The notes: a model not told the origin generated them from the sequence alone. A stretch of 64,000 bases of DNA from Sulfurospirillum multivorans DSM 12446 (GCF_000568815.1 NZ_CP007201.1:1869654-1933653); one strand, 5' to 3'; numbered from the stretch's first letter, positions 18,373 through 26,912 are shown. Translations and numbers: made by a program.

Positions 18373-19947
18373 TTAGCGTAGCTCCATGACCATTTTTTTC
18401 AAAACCTCTTTATCAATTTTTGCTTCACTGGGACTGGTTTGAGGAAGCTTCTCTTTATAAACAATAATAGAAGGAATCATGTGGTTTGGCAAATGTTTTT
18501 TCAATTCAAACACAATCTCATTTTTAGAAATTTCTCTCGCAGCGCTGTAAACCATCACAATCTCTTCTTCTGTTTTTTCATTTTCAATGGAAAAAACAGC
18601 GCATTGTGCAATTAACGGCAATTTATCATGAACAACACTTTCAATTTCATAAGGGCTGATTCTAAAACCACTGACTTTGATCATATCATCCTTGCGCGAA
18701 ACAAAATAGAGATAGCCCTCTTCATCTCTGTAAACAAAATCACCGCTGGCAACGACGATCTCATCGGTCAGATCACCCTCTAAATTAACGACTTTATCTA
18801 AAATTTCAATACTTTTATAACGTTTTTGCGTATCTTCTTTGGATTTCCAATACCCTTTATAGATGTAGCCACCACGATGAATCAACTCGCCAATTTCACG
18901 AGGCTTACACTCAAGCCCTTGCTCATTAATCACATGAATTTCAACTCCAGGAATCGGCTTGCCAATCGAATTGGGGCGAATTTTAAGTTGTGCAGGATCA
19001 AGATAGGTTGAACGAAACGCTTCAGTAAGCCCATGCATAGAGTAAAACTTAGCACTTGGGTAGCGCTCTTCTATATCGGCAATCATTTTAGGCGTAATTT
19101 TTCCACCCGAAGAGGTCACAATGCGTACATTGGCTAAAAGCTTTGCATTGGGAATACGCTTAGGATCGCTTTCAAACATTTGCGTAATGTGAGGAGGCAT
19201 CAATGGAAGAACGGTGACACCATCATTGATAAGATGGTTGAAAAAATCTGCTGGAAGCACTAAAGAATGAAGCGCTAACGTCGCATGATTATAAATGGAA
19301 CAAAAAAGTTGGTTAAGACCATAATCTAAGATAAACGGCAATGTCCCCGAAATAACATCATTCTCTTTAAGTTCCAAATAGTTGGACGCCACTCTGGCAC
19401 TATCGATGAGATTGCGGTGCGTAATGACAATGCCACGAGGAAAACCCGTCAAACCAAAACTATAGGTAATTGCCGCATTTTTATAGTCGCCAATATTACA
19501 TGTAAACGCATCACTGCAACATTTATAGATCTCTTCAAAGGAGACAATGTCGCGCTCACTGGCTTCATACGTGATAATTTTTCCTTGAAAGTTGATCTCA
19601 TCAATGCTTTTGATCTTCGATTTATCGGTAATAATACATGCCATACCACAATCATTGATGATGTGTTCCACTTGCTCTGGTTTCAAAAGTCTTGAAATAG
19701 GTACGAAGATATATTCGGTTGAAAGAAGTGCCAACATTGCAATAATCTGTTCACTGCTTTTATGCGAATAAATACCGATGCGCGAACCACTTGGAAGGGC
19801 AAGTTCACTCAGATAGCGCGCGATTTGATTGACTTTACGAAACAAATCAGAATAAGTTAGTTTTTTAGTGCCATCAATCACTGCGACTTTATCAGGACAT
19901 GTCACAGCCGCTTTTTCAATCAGCGCACGAATACAATTTATAGACAT
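18373..19947 (-). CDS. Stand-alone adenylate-forming enzyme (acyl/amino-acid AMP ligase)
   Basis: The 524-residue ANL-superfamily enzyme has the A3-type loop in YSFGLTGFPRGIVITHRNL, the A5-type MHGLTEAF, the hinge and A8 region (SRKDDMIKVSGFRISPYEIE) and a late lysine in SEAKIDKEVLKK. It would activate a carboxylate as an adenylate. No carrier-protein or condensation domain is attached. It follows the glutamate mutase genes on the same strand after an 88-bp gap holding a hairpin, so its substrate may be linked to 3-methylaspartate; that is inference from context. It could also be an ordinary acyl-CoA ligase. Confidence 0.8.
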   Translation of the reverse strand: MSINCIRALIEKAAVTCPDKVAVIDGTKKLTYSDLFRKVNQIARYLSELALPSGSRIGIYSHKSSEQIIAMLALLSTEYIFVPISRLLKPEQVEHIINDCGMACIITDKSKIKSIDEINFQGKIITYEASERDIVSFEEIYKCCSDAFTCNIGDYKNAAITYSFGLTGFPRGIVITHRNLIDSARVASNYLELKENDVISGTLPFILDYGLNQLFCSIYNHATLALHSLVLPADFFNHLINDGVTVLPLMPPHITQMFESDPKRIPNAKLLANVRIVTSSGGKITPKMIADIEERYPSAKFYSMHGLTEAFRSTYLDPAQLKIRPNSIGKPIPGVEIHVINEQGLECKPREIGELIHRGGYIYKGYWKSKEDTQKRYKSIEILDKVVNLEGDLTDEIVVASGDFVYRDEEGYLYFVSRKDDMIKVSGFRISPYEIESVVHDKLPLIAQCAVFSIENEKTEEEIVMVYSAAREISKNEIVFELKKHLPNHMIPSIIVYKEKLPQTSPSEAKIDKEVLKKMVMELR

Positions 19948-19977
19948 TTTGGCTCCTTTGATTCATAATTTTTATAC

Positions 19978-20003
19978 GAGGTAAAAGCAAAGCTCTTACC
20001 TCT
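19978..20003. terminator. Stem-loop between the mutase genes and the AMP ligase
   Basis: AGGTAA-AGC pairs with GCT-TTACCT around a short A-rich loop, with single mismatches in the arms. It may partially end the glmS-glmE-glmL transcript before the ligase gene. Confidence 0.45.
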
Positions 20004-20035
20004 ACGTTCGCCACTGGGGCACTAAAGCTTGCCTC

Positions 20036-21229
20036 TTAGGAGGCAGAATTTTCATTATTTTCCATTCCCAATGTCCAGATTGCGTAGTCGTAATCCATAA
20101 CAATATTGGGAATAGCATGAAGATTCATCACTTTTTTATAGAAAAATTGCATAATGATCTGAACTTCCTCATAGGAGAGCACTTTGGTAATACCGCCTGT
20201 TAATACGATGGTATTGAGCAGTTCAAGATGCAGTGTCACATACAAAGGATGAAGTCTTGAGACTTTATACAGTACCAAAAAGATGGAAAGTTGCATCAAA
20301 ATGCGCAATGACTTCTCGCTCTCCTCTTCTAAAATATTCTCCGTCACATTCAGATACGCCAATAACTCATAAACAAACTCATTGTTTTTAGCTGCAAAAA
20401 TAAGCGTTTCACGAGACTTAAAGACACCAAGTTTTTTAAAGACTAAACGGTCATAACCGCTTTCACTGACAATGTTATCGCGCACCAAATCGCGACTGTA
20501 ATGAATGTCTGTCGTAGCTCCACCGATGTCTACGACAATGAACGGATTGACCACTTCAAAGTTCGCATCAATCAGTGGCAAAGAACGGTTCACAATGTAC
20601 GGTGTTGAGTAGATTTGATTGCCGGTGATTTCGTAGAGATGTTTGATGTCTTCTTTACCCACAATGTCCGCTTGATAGAGGTTTGTGAGGTACTCTTTTA
20701 GCTCGCCACCGTTTACATGTAACTTTTCCGTGATGATATTTCCAATCATTTTAAGCTCTGGAATGTGCGCACTTAAAAAGGAGGCGTCTTGTTTGGTTCC
20801 CACATAAACAATGTTGCTGTACTGAACGTTTTTGAGGTAGTCAAATAGCTTTTCATCAAACACATTGCCAATGCCATCAATTCCACCCACGATAATCACA
20901 ACATCTACCAGTTCACTAGGCGCTCTGCACTCTTCAATTTTACTGTATAAAATCGTATCGATGATGTTAATGCCCGAATTAAACGCTATATTTTTAGCAA
21001 ACTTCAAACTAAACGAGTTCGTAAGCCCAATAATCAGTGTACTTAAACCACCATTAGCAGAAGAGCAGATAAAAATATCCTCTTTCTTATAGTTTGCAAA
21101 AATATTGCCACATTTGGTGATCAAATCATCGTAAATATCTTTCTTAAAATCCCTAAAATACTGGCTAATACCGCTTGTCTGGCAGACTTTAAAGTAGGTG
21201 CTCCCTACATCGATGAGAAGTTTACTCAT
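20036..21229 (-). CDS. glmL: GlmL/MutL-type ASKHA ATPase associated with glutamate mutase
   Basis: The 397-residue protein begins with LLIDVGSTYFKVCQ, a phosphate-1 loop of the actin/Hsp70/hexokinase fold. It continues with a VDIGGATTDIHYS phosphate-2 loop and an IVLTGGITKVLS segment. In clostridia the MutL family protein is encoded between the two mutase subunits and is thought to reactivate or assemble the B12 enzyme. Here it overlaps glmE by 4 bp and follows it, giving the order glmS-glmE-glmL. Confidence 0.87.
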   Translation of the reverse strand: MSKLLIDVGSTYFKVCQTSGISQYFRDFKKDIYDDLITKCGNIFANYKKEDIFICSSANGGLSTLIIGLTNSFSLKFAKNIAFNSGINIIDTILYSKIEECRAPSELVDVVIIVGGIDGIGNVFDEKLFDYLKNVQYSNIVYVGTKQDASFLSAHIPELKMIGNIITEKLHVNGGELKEYLTNLYQADIVGKEDIKHLYEITGNQIYSTPYIVNRSLPLIDANFEVVNPFIVVDIGGATTDIHYSRDLVRDNIVSESGYDRLVFKKLGVFKSRETLIFAAKNNEFVYELLAYLNVTENILEEESEKSLRILMQLSIFLVLYKVSRLHPLYVTLHLELLNTIVLTGGITKVLSYEEVQIIMQFFYKKVMNLHAIPNIVMDYDYAIWTLGMENNENSAS

Positions 21230-22590
21230 AGCATCGCCCCTATGTCATGGATAATTTTATTAATCACTTCCGTTTGGCTTTCAGGCAGATTAACTTTTGA
21301 TTTTTCATAGGCAAAACAGCGATCAGGCAGTGGGAGTTTCCCTTTTTCAATGATGCGGATATTACCAGAGTCATCGCGAATCGTGATCACTTCGTTGTGA
21401 TTGATAATATGCGGTGAAAAAGGTACATCGATCAAACCGTTTTTGATGGTATTGAAGACTTTACGCCACAAGGTATCGGCAGGGTCATTAAAAACAGCGT
21501 CCATAATGGCACGCACTTCAAGCTCCAAGTTCTCCTCTTCCTCAGCATCATGAACAACAGGCAATCCTTTAAGCGTGCGAAGCGTGTATTTAGTATTGGC
21601 AACCGACTGGGCATTGCACTGCATGGTCGGAATGCCAAAGGCTTCATCACGGGTTTTAATAATGATCTTATCGGCTCGCACCATCGCGGCTATCACGGTA
21701 TTGGTGTTGATAAGCGAATCGGAGAGGTTTTTATCTCTTGGAAAAGCACCCATCCATTGATGGTACACAAGGTTAATGATAGCGTCACTTCCACCAAGCA
21801 TATCGGCATATTCGCGTGCTAGCTTTTTCAGAACATTAGAAGTCACAATGTCTTGCATCATGGAGCCATTTTGAGAGAAGCTGACCGAAAATGACTTTAC
21901 GCCCTCTTCGATGGAAAGGAGCATTTCGATGAGCTGAATGACGATGACAATGCACGGAGGAACGAGTGTCGCAGTGAGTGGTCCAAAAGACTCACGATTG
22001 ATTGGCTCATTGAGCGTTGAGTACTTTGCGCAGACTTTATCGACATACTTCCAGTATAAAAAAGCTTTATCAAGCGGGAAATTTTTTGAGTACGGGAGCA
22101 TATAGGTAATCGGGCCTCCTTCGATCTCGAAAATGCCCGAAGCGAGCGCCGTTTCCACTAAAAGCCTCGCATCAGGTGTGCCGTGACGAAGACTGACGGG
22201 TTTGTTAAAGTGCGTCATCATTTTACGTGTCGTGCGGTAGCCGTGATTGACCAATGGGTAGCCGTTGAGCATATCCATCTCGTTCTCTTCGGAGAGTGTA
22301 AGCATCTTTTTTGCCATCGCGTAGTCATTGAGTCTCGTGTTACTGTCAATCGTAAGAGGCAGAACATCGATGTCCGCTTTCATAAACTCTTCATAAAGTT
22401 CAAACATCTTTTTATAGGTTGGAAAACCGCCACGAGGCTGAACCAAAAGCCTGTCGCGCTTTTTAAAATGATGGGAGATAAACATCTCTTTATTGGCATT
22501 GCGAATAAAATCTTCAATTTCATCAAAATCAAAACTATCGGCATACTCATTGCGGGTGATGACATCACGCTCTTTTTGGAGTAGGCTCAT
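21226..22590 (-). CDS. glmE: Glutamate mutase epsilon subunit (methylaspartate mutase E)
   Basis: The 454-residue catalytic subunit has the family blocks QPRGGFPTYKKMFELYEE, DVLPLTIDSNTRLNDY, LNGYPLVNHGYRTTRK, SLRHGTPDARLL and EIEGGPITYMLPYSKN, all characteristic of the TIM-barrel subunit that binds glutamate. With GlmS it converts L-glutamate to (2S,3S)-3-methylaspartate by a radical shift using adenosylcobalamin. Length is close to that of the clostridial enzyme. It overlaps glmS and glmL by 4 bp each. Confidence 0.92.
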   Translation of the reverse strand: MSLLQKERDVITRNEYADSFDFDEIEDFIRNANKEMFISHHFKKRDRLLVQPRGGFPTYKKMFELYEEFMKADIDVLPLTIDSNTRLNDYAMAKKMLTLSEENEMDMLNGYPLVNHGYRTTRKMMTHFNKPVSLRHGTPDARLLVETALASGIFEIEGGPITYMLPYSKNFPLDKAFLYWKYVDKVCAKYSTLNEPINRESFGPLTATLVPPCIVIVIQLIEMLLSIEEGVKSFSVSFSQNGSMMQDIVTSNVLKKLAREYADMLGGSDAIINLVYHQWMGAFPRDKNLSDSLINTNTVIAAMVRADKIIIKTRDEAFGIPTMQCNAQSVANTKYTLRTLKGLPVVHDAEEEENLELEVRAIMDAVFNDPADTLWRKVFNTIKNGLIDVPFSPHIINHNEVITIRDDSGNIRIIEKGKLPLPDRCFAYEKSKVNLPESQTEVINKIIHDIGAML

Positions 22591-23006
22591 GCTCGCTCCT
22601 TCGCAAAACGCTCTATCTCATCGAGTCCCGTATTGAGATCAATTTGATGAAAGACAAGATCAAATCCATACGATTTATACTTGGGAATGATGTCGCTTTG
22701 CGCTGCTTCACCCACAGCTAGATTGCCCCCAATCACAAAAATAACCTCTTTGAGATCATACTCGGAGCGCAAAAATTGCAAATCACGACACCAGCCCTCC
22801 GCTTCACCATTGAGCGAAGAAATCAGCAGTATGTCTGCATCTGTTTCGACAACAGCGTCAATAAACTCTTCTAATGAAGTATTGACACCAAGGTTAAACA
22901 CCTCAAAACCTCTCGCTTGTAATGATATATCGATGAGCCTGTTTGCGACAACATGGATATCATTACCCACCACACCTGTGACTACTTGTAAGATACGTTT
23001 AGACAT
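22587..23006 (-). CDS. glmS: Glutamate mutase sigma subunit (B12-binding)
   Basis: The 139-residue B12-binding protein starts VTGVVGNDIHVVANRLID, matching the DxHxxG cobalamin region with His22 as the lower cobalt ligand. The motif's last Gly is Ala here. SSLNGEAEGW and FVIGGNLAVGE supply the rest of the nucleotide-tail pocket. It is the first gene of the mutase set. The spacer upstream (23007-23209) separates it from the divergent integrated element. Confidence 0.9.
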   Translation of the reverse strand: MSKRILQVVTGVVGNDIHVVANRLIDISLQARGFEVFNLGVNTSLEEFIDAVVETDADILLISSLNGEAEGWCRDLQFLRSEYDLKEVIFVIGGNLAVGEAAQSDIIPKYKSYGFDLVFHQIDLNTGLDEIERFAKERA

Positions 23007-23060
23007 TTAATTTAATACCTTTTATTTAAACTGTATTATTTATTTGTTGTTTGTCGATTT

Positions 23061-23127
23061 TACACGTTCAACCCCTTGTGACTACTTAGTGCTTTGACAC
23101 TTTATGAAAGATAGGGGTTTTCGTGTA
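23061..23127. promoter_or_regulatory. Nested stem-loop upstream of the recombinase gene
   Basis: Arms TACACG...AACCCCT and AGGGGTT...CGTGTA pair over 13 bp with a small internal bulge. The 36-nt loop contains a smaller AGTG/CACT hairpin. It lies in the non-coding 203 bp before the IS110-type gene. This is where the guide RNA (bridge RNA) of IS110-group elements is normally located. It could equally be a terminal recombination structure. Confidence 0.45.
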
Positions 23128-23143
23128 CTAACTTTTAATAATA

Positions 23144-23158
23144 ATCTAGTGACTAGAT
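23144..23158. promoter_or_regulatory. Hyphenated palindrome ATCTAGT-G-ACTAGAT
   Basis: Seven-bp perfect arms around one central base, 51 bp before the recombinase ATG. It resembles a dimeric repressor operator. It contains one of the GTGACT words that recur through the element. Confidence 0.4.
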
Positions 23159-23209
23159 CACGTTTACAAGTATAAAGAAGTACACATTATACATAAAAAA
23201 GGATTTACC

Positions 23210-24169
23210 ATGCGTAAAGTTGTTTTTGTTGGTGTAGATGTTGCCAAGGATAAGTTGGATATTTCTTTTACATGTGATGGTCAAAAATATGACTCTCTCA
23301 CGATTCTAAATAATGAGGGTTCAATATTAGGCTTTTTTGATTATTTAAAAACTACTTATAAAAAAAGTGAGTTTTTCGTTGGCTATGAGGCAACCTCCAA
23401 CTATATGCACTTACTTCAAAAGCTTCTTTGCCAACAAGATTTCAAGCAGATTATGATCAATCCTTATATGATGAGTCATTATCTAAAACATTTAAACTCA
23501 CGCACTAAAAGCGATCTCGCAGATAGTAAAGGTATCGCTAAATTCATCCAAACCCTAGATCAAGAAGATTTTAAAACAATCTTCAATCAAAATGATAAAA
23601 CACTCCGTAAATACACATCATCAATTAATCTTCTCCGTAAGCTTGATACTCAATTAAAAAACTTTATCCATTCCCAAAAAGAAAACCCTATTGACTCCTT
23701 AGATTTGTTTCTCGTCTCTTTAAAACTAACAATCAAAGAAACAAAAAAAGGTTTAGAGAAAGAAGCCGAAAATGTTTTAAAACAACTTTTCCCTCACGTT
23801 ATTGAACTTAAAGAACAGATCAAAGGCGTAGGCTACGCGCTCCTTTTAGAGTTAGTTCCTATTTTCCTAAAATCTGAAAATTACACCTTAAAACAACTTC
23901 AAAGCTTTGTAGGTCTTAGCCCTCGTATTTTTCAGAGTGGTACTTCTGTTCATAAGAAAGAATCAATGAGTAAACGTGGTAGCTCTTTAGTCCGAAAACT
24001 TTTATACCTTTCTGCTATGTCTGCCGTTCGTTATAACGACATTATCAAAGAAAAATACAATCGCCTAGTTGAAGGCGGTAAAAATAAAATGGTCGCCTTA
24101 GTTGCATGTATGTCTCACCTCTTCCGTGCCGTTTATGTCAAATTTCACCAAGGATTAGTAAATGTCTAA
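23210..24169 (+). CDS. IS110-family DEDD recombinase, likely the element's integrase
   Basis: The 319-residue protein has an N-terminal RuvC-like domain: Asp10 in VGVDVAKDKLDIS, the YEATSNY glutamate, and the SRTKSDLADSKGIAKF acidic pair. After a helical middle, the C-terminal Transposase_20 domain (about 200-300) carries FVGLSPRIFQSGTSVHKKE with the conserved serine, then SKRGSSLVRKLLYLSAMSA. The ATG lies 7 bp after AAGGA. It is not closely similar to the IS110 transposase at 50358. It leads a co-directional phage-like gene block and overlaps the next frame, so it probably integrates this element rather than being a stray insertion sequence. Confidence 0.88.
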   Translation: MRKVVFVGVDVAKDKLDISFTCDGQKYDSLTILNNEGSILGFFDYLKTTYKKSEFFVGYEATSNYMHLLQKLLCQQDFKQIMINPYMMSHYLKHLNSRTKSDLADSKGIAKFIQTLDQEDFKTIFNQNDKTLRKYTSSINLLRKLDTQLKNFIHSQKENPIDSLDLFLVSLKLTIKETKKGLEKEAENVLKQLFPHVIELKEQIKGVGYALLLELVPIFLKSENYTLKQLQSFVGLSPRIFQSGTSVHKKESMSKRGSSLVRKLLYLSAMSAVRYNDIIKEKYNRLVEGGKNKMVALVACMSHLFRAVYVKFHQGLVNV

Positions 24170-24482
24170 ATGTATCCTTTTCAACCGAATCCCACGCCAA
24201 ATGGCACATTTCTCTCTTTGCCCTGAGAGTTACGATTTTTGTATCCCTCTCGACAAATTGAGGCTTAAATTCGTAGCGATCAATGATTTAAAAGTACGTA
24301 GAGTTGAACTTTTTCTACGTCACCAAGATAGGGATTTACCAATAGGCAAAATTGAACTTTACCATTCAGGAACGATTCATAACTACGAGCACACCTTTGA
24401 AAGTGCCAAATTATTAGCCGAAGAGATTGTCATGCGTTTTAATAGTTTTGAGCCTAACGGTCAACAACAATTTCAATTTTAA
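24162..24482 (+). CDS. Unknown small protein, overlaps recombinase gene
   Basis: The 106-residue soluble protein overlaps the recombinase stop by 8 bp. It contains two cysteines in the first 20 residues and a central KVRRVELFLRHQDRDLPIGKIELYH segment with alternating charged and hydrophobic residues. I do not recognise a family. Its position between the recombinase and the replication genes suggests an early or regulatory role. Confidence 0.6.
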   Translation: MSKCILFNRIPRQMAHFSLCPESYDFCIPLDKLRLKFVAINDLKVRRVELFLRHQDRDLPIGKIELYHSGTIHNYEHTFESAKLLAEEIVMRFNSFEPNGQQQFQF

Positions 24483-24510
24483 AAAGGAGTCAACAATTTT
24501 TAAAGTCATT

Positions 24511-24654
24511 ATGAATAATAACATCATGGACACATGCAGAACGTATTCTCAGGCGCTTAGTAAAGCTAAAAAGATCAAAGCTCTTTTTTGTAAAAACCAT
24601 ACTTTTGAGGTTCTCGTTGAGGATTCCAAAGGTTCCATCTTGGATAGGTTTTAG
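24511..24654 (+). CDS. Unknown very small protein, start uncertain
   Basis: From the ATG at 24511 the product is 47 residues (MNNNIMDTCRTYSQALSKAK... ending KGSILDRF). The best ribosome site, AAAGGAG at 24483-24489, is too far from that ATG. It fits an in-frame ATT at 24496, which would add IFKVI, a plausible beta strand. So the true start may be non-canonical. No family recognised. Confidence 0.5.
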   Translation: MNNNIMDTCRTYSQALSKAKKIKALFCKNHTFEVLVEDSKGSILDRF

Positions 24655-24657
24655 TGT

Positions 24658-24852
24658 ATGAAATTTGAAGTATCAAAAACAGATTATCAAATTTTGGTTT
24701 CTGTTTTAAGCTTATTAAATAGAGGAGGTTACGGCACCACAATTACACGTGAAGATATTATTAGGGAAAGTGGCGTTTCACCATCAATGGTGACAAGAAA
24801 AATACACAATCTATATTTAAAAGAAAAACAACTAAAGGAAAGAATCGTATGA
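24658..24852 (+). CDS. Small winged-helix DNA-binding protein
   Basis: The 64-residue protein looks like a bare helix-turn-helix: TREDIIRESGVSPSMVTRKIHNLYLKEKQL. It starts 3 bp after the previous stop and overlaps the next gene by 4 bp. It is a candidate regulator of the element's early genes or lysogeny, by position only. Confidence 0.65.
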   Translation: MKFEVSKTDYQILVSVLSLLNRGGYGTTITREDIIRESGVSPSMVTRKIHNLYLKEKQLKERIV

Positions 24853-25388
24853 AAACAACAGAAAAACAAGATAGAGATTTTGACAAAAAATTTGACCTTG
24901 AGCATGAGGCTTTTTTGGCTTCAAATGGTAAAACAATCCCAGTAACCATTCACAAACCAGTAAACAATGGAGAAGCAGCCAACAACGTCGGTCTCAAAGA
25001 CATGTCACCAAAAATCGGTGAAGATGAAATGACGATGGATAAATTTAACGAAATGATGGCTCTTTACAATGCAAGAGTAAACGCAAATCAAGTCACTCTC
25101 TCCGCTCAGATTAGCGCACGTGAAGTTCAAAAAGGTAAAGAACGTTCAGATAAAGCAACGGGTGCTCCAATCCTTGACAGTGAAGGCAATCAAACCTTTT
25201 ATCCTAGCCGTTACAAAATCACACTCATTTTTAAAGGTGGCACTCTCGTTCAAAACGTCTCTGAGGCAATGTATAACGAGCTAGAACTCAATAGCACGTA
25301 CATGTTTAAAGGCTCACTAGGCTTTGTTAAAGACTTTGGTCAAGATGTTCTCTCACCTATTTGGCAATCATGGGAGAAAGTAGCGTAA
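24849..25388 (+). CDS. Putative ssDNA-binding protein of the element
   Basis: The 179-residue protein has a charged N-terminus (about 1-60). Its beta-rich core (QVTLSAQISAREVQKGK...RYKITLIFKGGTLVQNVSE...TYMFKGSLGFVKDF) has the strand pattern of an OB fold. It directly precedes the replication initiator and ends at a terminator, the position taken by gene V-type ssDNA-binding proteins in small ssDNA phages. No sequence match is claimed; the call is from context and strand pattern. Confidence 0.5.
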   Translation: MKTTEKQDRDFDKKFDLEHEAFLASNGKTIPVTIHKPVNNGEAANNVGLKDMSPKIGEDEMTMDKFNEMMALYNARVNANQVTLSAQISAREVQKGKERSDKATGAPILDSEGNQTFYPSRYKITLIFKGGTLVQNVSEAMYNELELNSTYMFKGSLGFVKDFGQDVLSPIWQSWEKVA

Positions 25389-25391
25389 TTC

Positions 25392-25414
25392 AGAGGGCTT
25401 AGCGCCCTCTTTTC
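25392..25414 (+). terminator. Rho-independent terminator
   Basis: AGAGGGC and GCCCTCT pair around TTAGC, followed by a T run. It ends the early transcript after the putative ssDNA-binding protein and before the replication gene. Confidence 0.75.
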
Positions 25415-25463
25415 GTTTCTTGAAACTCTAGTGTAGAGCTTCAAAAAGCGAAAACAAACTTCG

Positions 25464-25489
25464 CCCCCACAATGGTTTATCAAGGGGGG
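25464..25489 (+). promoter_or_regulatory. CCCCC/GGGGG stem-loop at the replication gene start
   Basis: Five C residues (25464-25468) face six G residues (25484-25489) across a 15-nt loop, 30 bp before the preferred replication gene ATG. Such G/C islands are rare in this AT-rich element. It may control initiator translation or be part of a replication origin. Confidence 0.45.
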
Positions 25490-25519
25490 TTAGGTGCGAC
25501 AAATATCAAAAGGTCTAAA

Positions 25520-26911
25520 ATGCAAAAACTGGTCAAACTTTGGCAAAATATCGACACCCTAAAATATCACCTCTACCCGTCTCTACTCTTGCAAGGTAAA
25601 GACGTTACAGCCTATAACGCTCTACTCGATACATTACTCTCCACAAAGCTCCAAGCACAAAGCCAAAAAAACGAGAATAAAAGCTTCTCCCAATACCAAC
25701 ACTCCTTTGGCGGTGACTTTTTTCAAATTATGCCCTCTACGGTGCGTGGATTTAGTGTATCCATTAAAAACCACGACATTACAATCCACTTAAAAAAGAT
25801 GGTAACCACAATAGACCCTAACCCATTCTGTAAAGTAGAATTTCGTGCCTCATTCCTCCAACGTTACGGTTATATCTCCGCTATTCAAAAAGTCAACAAG
25901 TTTTTAAGAGATTTTATAATCTCCCACTACACAATCAAGATCAGCGAAATACATTTGCAGTGTGATATACAAGGTCATAACTTCACCGTCTTAGACTTTC
26001 ACCGTACCAAATCAAAAACACGCAATAATCGTTACTACGATGATGAAATAGGCTGTGATAGCTTCTATTATTCAGGACGTAACTTCCAAGGCTTTATGAA
26101 AGGCGGTGGCGATTATTTAATGCGTGTCTACAATAAAACTAAAGAGATTAAAAAGTTTCCAAACAAAGGCTTTATCGAAGGATTATGGCGCACAAACAAA
26201 GATTACGACGAAACAAAAGAAGTCTTTAGAATCGAATTTCAGATCAGAAGAGAAAAGCTTAAAAACATGGTCATTGACGGTCAAATCCTAGACGGCTTTG
26301 AAATAATCCTCAATAACCTTAACAATCTTTGGGGTCGTTGTCTAGAAGATTTTAGCCTCCGTGACATTAGCGATCAAGATACAACCGAAATAATGTTAGG
26401 TTTTAAAACACTTAAAAATGGCACTCAAAAAATGCTCACCACTGACGCAGTACGTCAACGCTTTACACGTAGTGAAGTGCATCCTCTTTGGGCTGTTATT
26501 GGCACGTTTAACGGTCATTATCAAACTGCAAAAATTGACACTTTTGTCAAACCGTTTACAACTGATTTTATTTACGTTCATAACGCATTTAAAGCGTTCC
26601 TTTCCACATCACTTTCACACTTTGGCGATCTTCGTCCAGCTACGATTGAAGAGGCATTAACTAAAGTTCAAGAGTACACACAATCTAAGCATGAAAAGAC
26701 AGTCTTAGAAGACGTTTATAGTAAACGCCTTGATCGTTTCAATAAGCTTGAAATTTACAATCCTGACGATGAGAAACTATACGCAAATAAACACTACTTT
26801 GTTAATCGTGTATTTGACACCATAGATCAAACGTATAACGCTCTGCATGATGTTGGTGTAGGGCAAAATGATGAATTTATTGAAAAAATATCCCAATGTT
26901 ATGGAGCTTAA
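25520..26911 (+). CDS. Phage/plasmid-type replication initiation protein
   Basis: The 463-residue protein is the largest in the element. It has the look of a Rep_trans/RstA-like initiator: an N-terminal domain with NHDITIHLKKMV, then IKISEIHLQCDIQGHNFTVLDFH, a MRVYNKTKEIKK segment where such proteins keep a catalytic Tyr, and EVFRIEFQIRREKLKNM. I prefer ATG 25520 (AAAGG 7 bp upstream) over the ATG at 25472 inside the stem-loop. It is inferred to nick DNA for rolling-circle replication. Confidence 0.7.
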   Translation: MQKLVKLWQNIDTLKYHLYPSLLLQGKDVTAYNALLDTLLSTKLQAQSQKNENKSFSQYQHSFGGDFFQIMPSTVRGFSVSIKNHDITIHLKKMVTTIDPNPFCKVEFRASFLQRYGYISAIQKVNKFLRDFIISHYTIKISEIHLQCDIQGHNFTVLDFHRTKSKTRNNRYYDDEIGCDSFYYSGRNFQGFMKGGGDYLMRVYNKTKEIKKFPNKGFIEGLWRTNKDYDETKEVFRIEFQIRREKLKNMVIDGQILDGFEIILNNLNNLWGRCLEDFSLRDISDQDTTEIMLGFKTLKNGTQKMLTTDAVRQRFTRSEVHPLWAVIGTFNGHYQTAKIDTFVKPFTTDFIYVHNAFKAFLSTSLSHFGDLRPATIEEALTKVQEYTQSKHEKTVLEDVYSKRLDRFNKLEIYNPDDEKLYANKHYFVNRVFDTIDQTYNALHDVGVGQNDEFIEKISQCYGA

Positions 26912-26912
26912 A

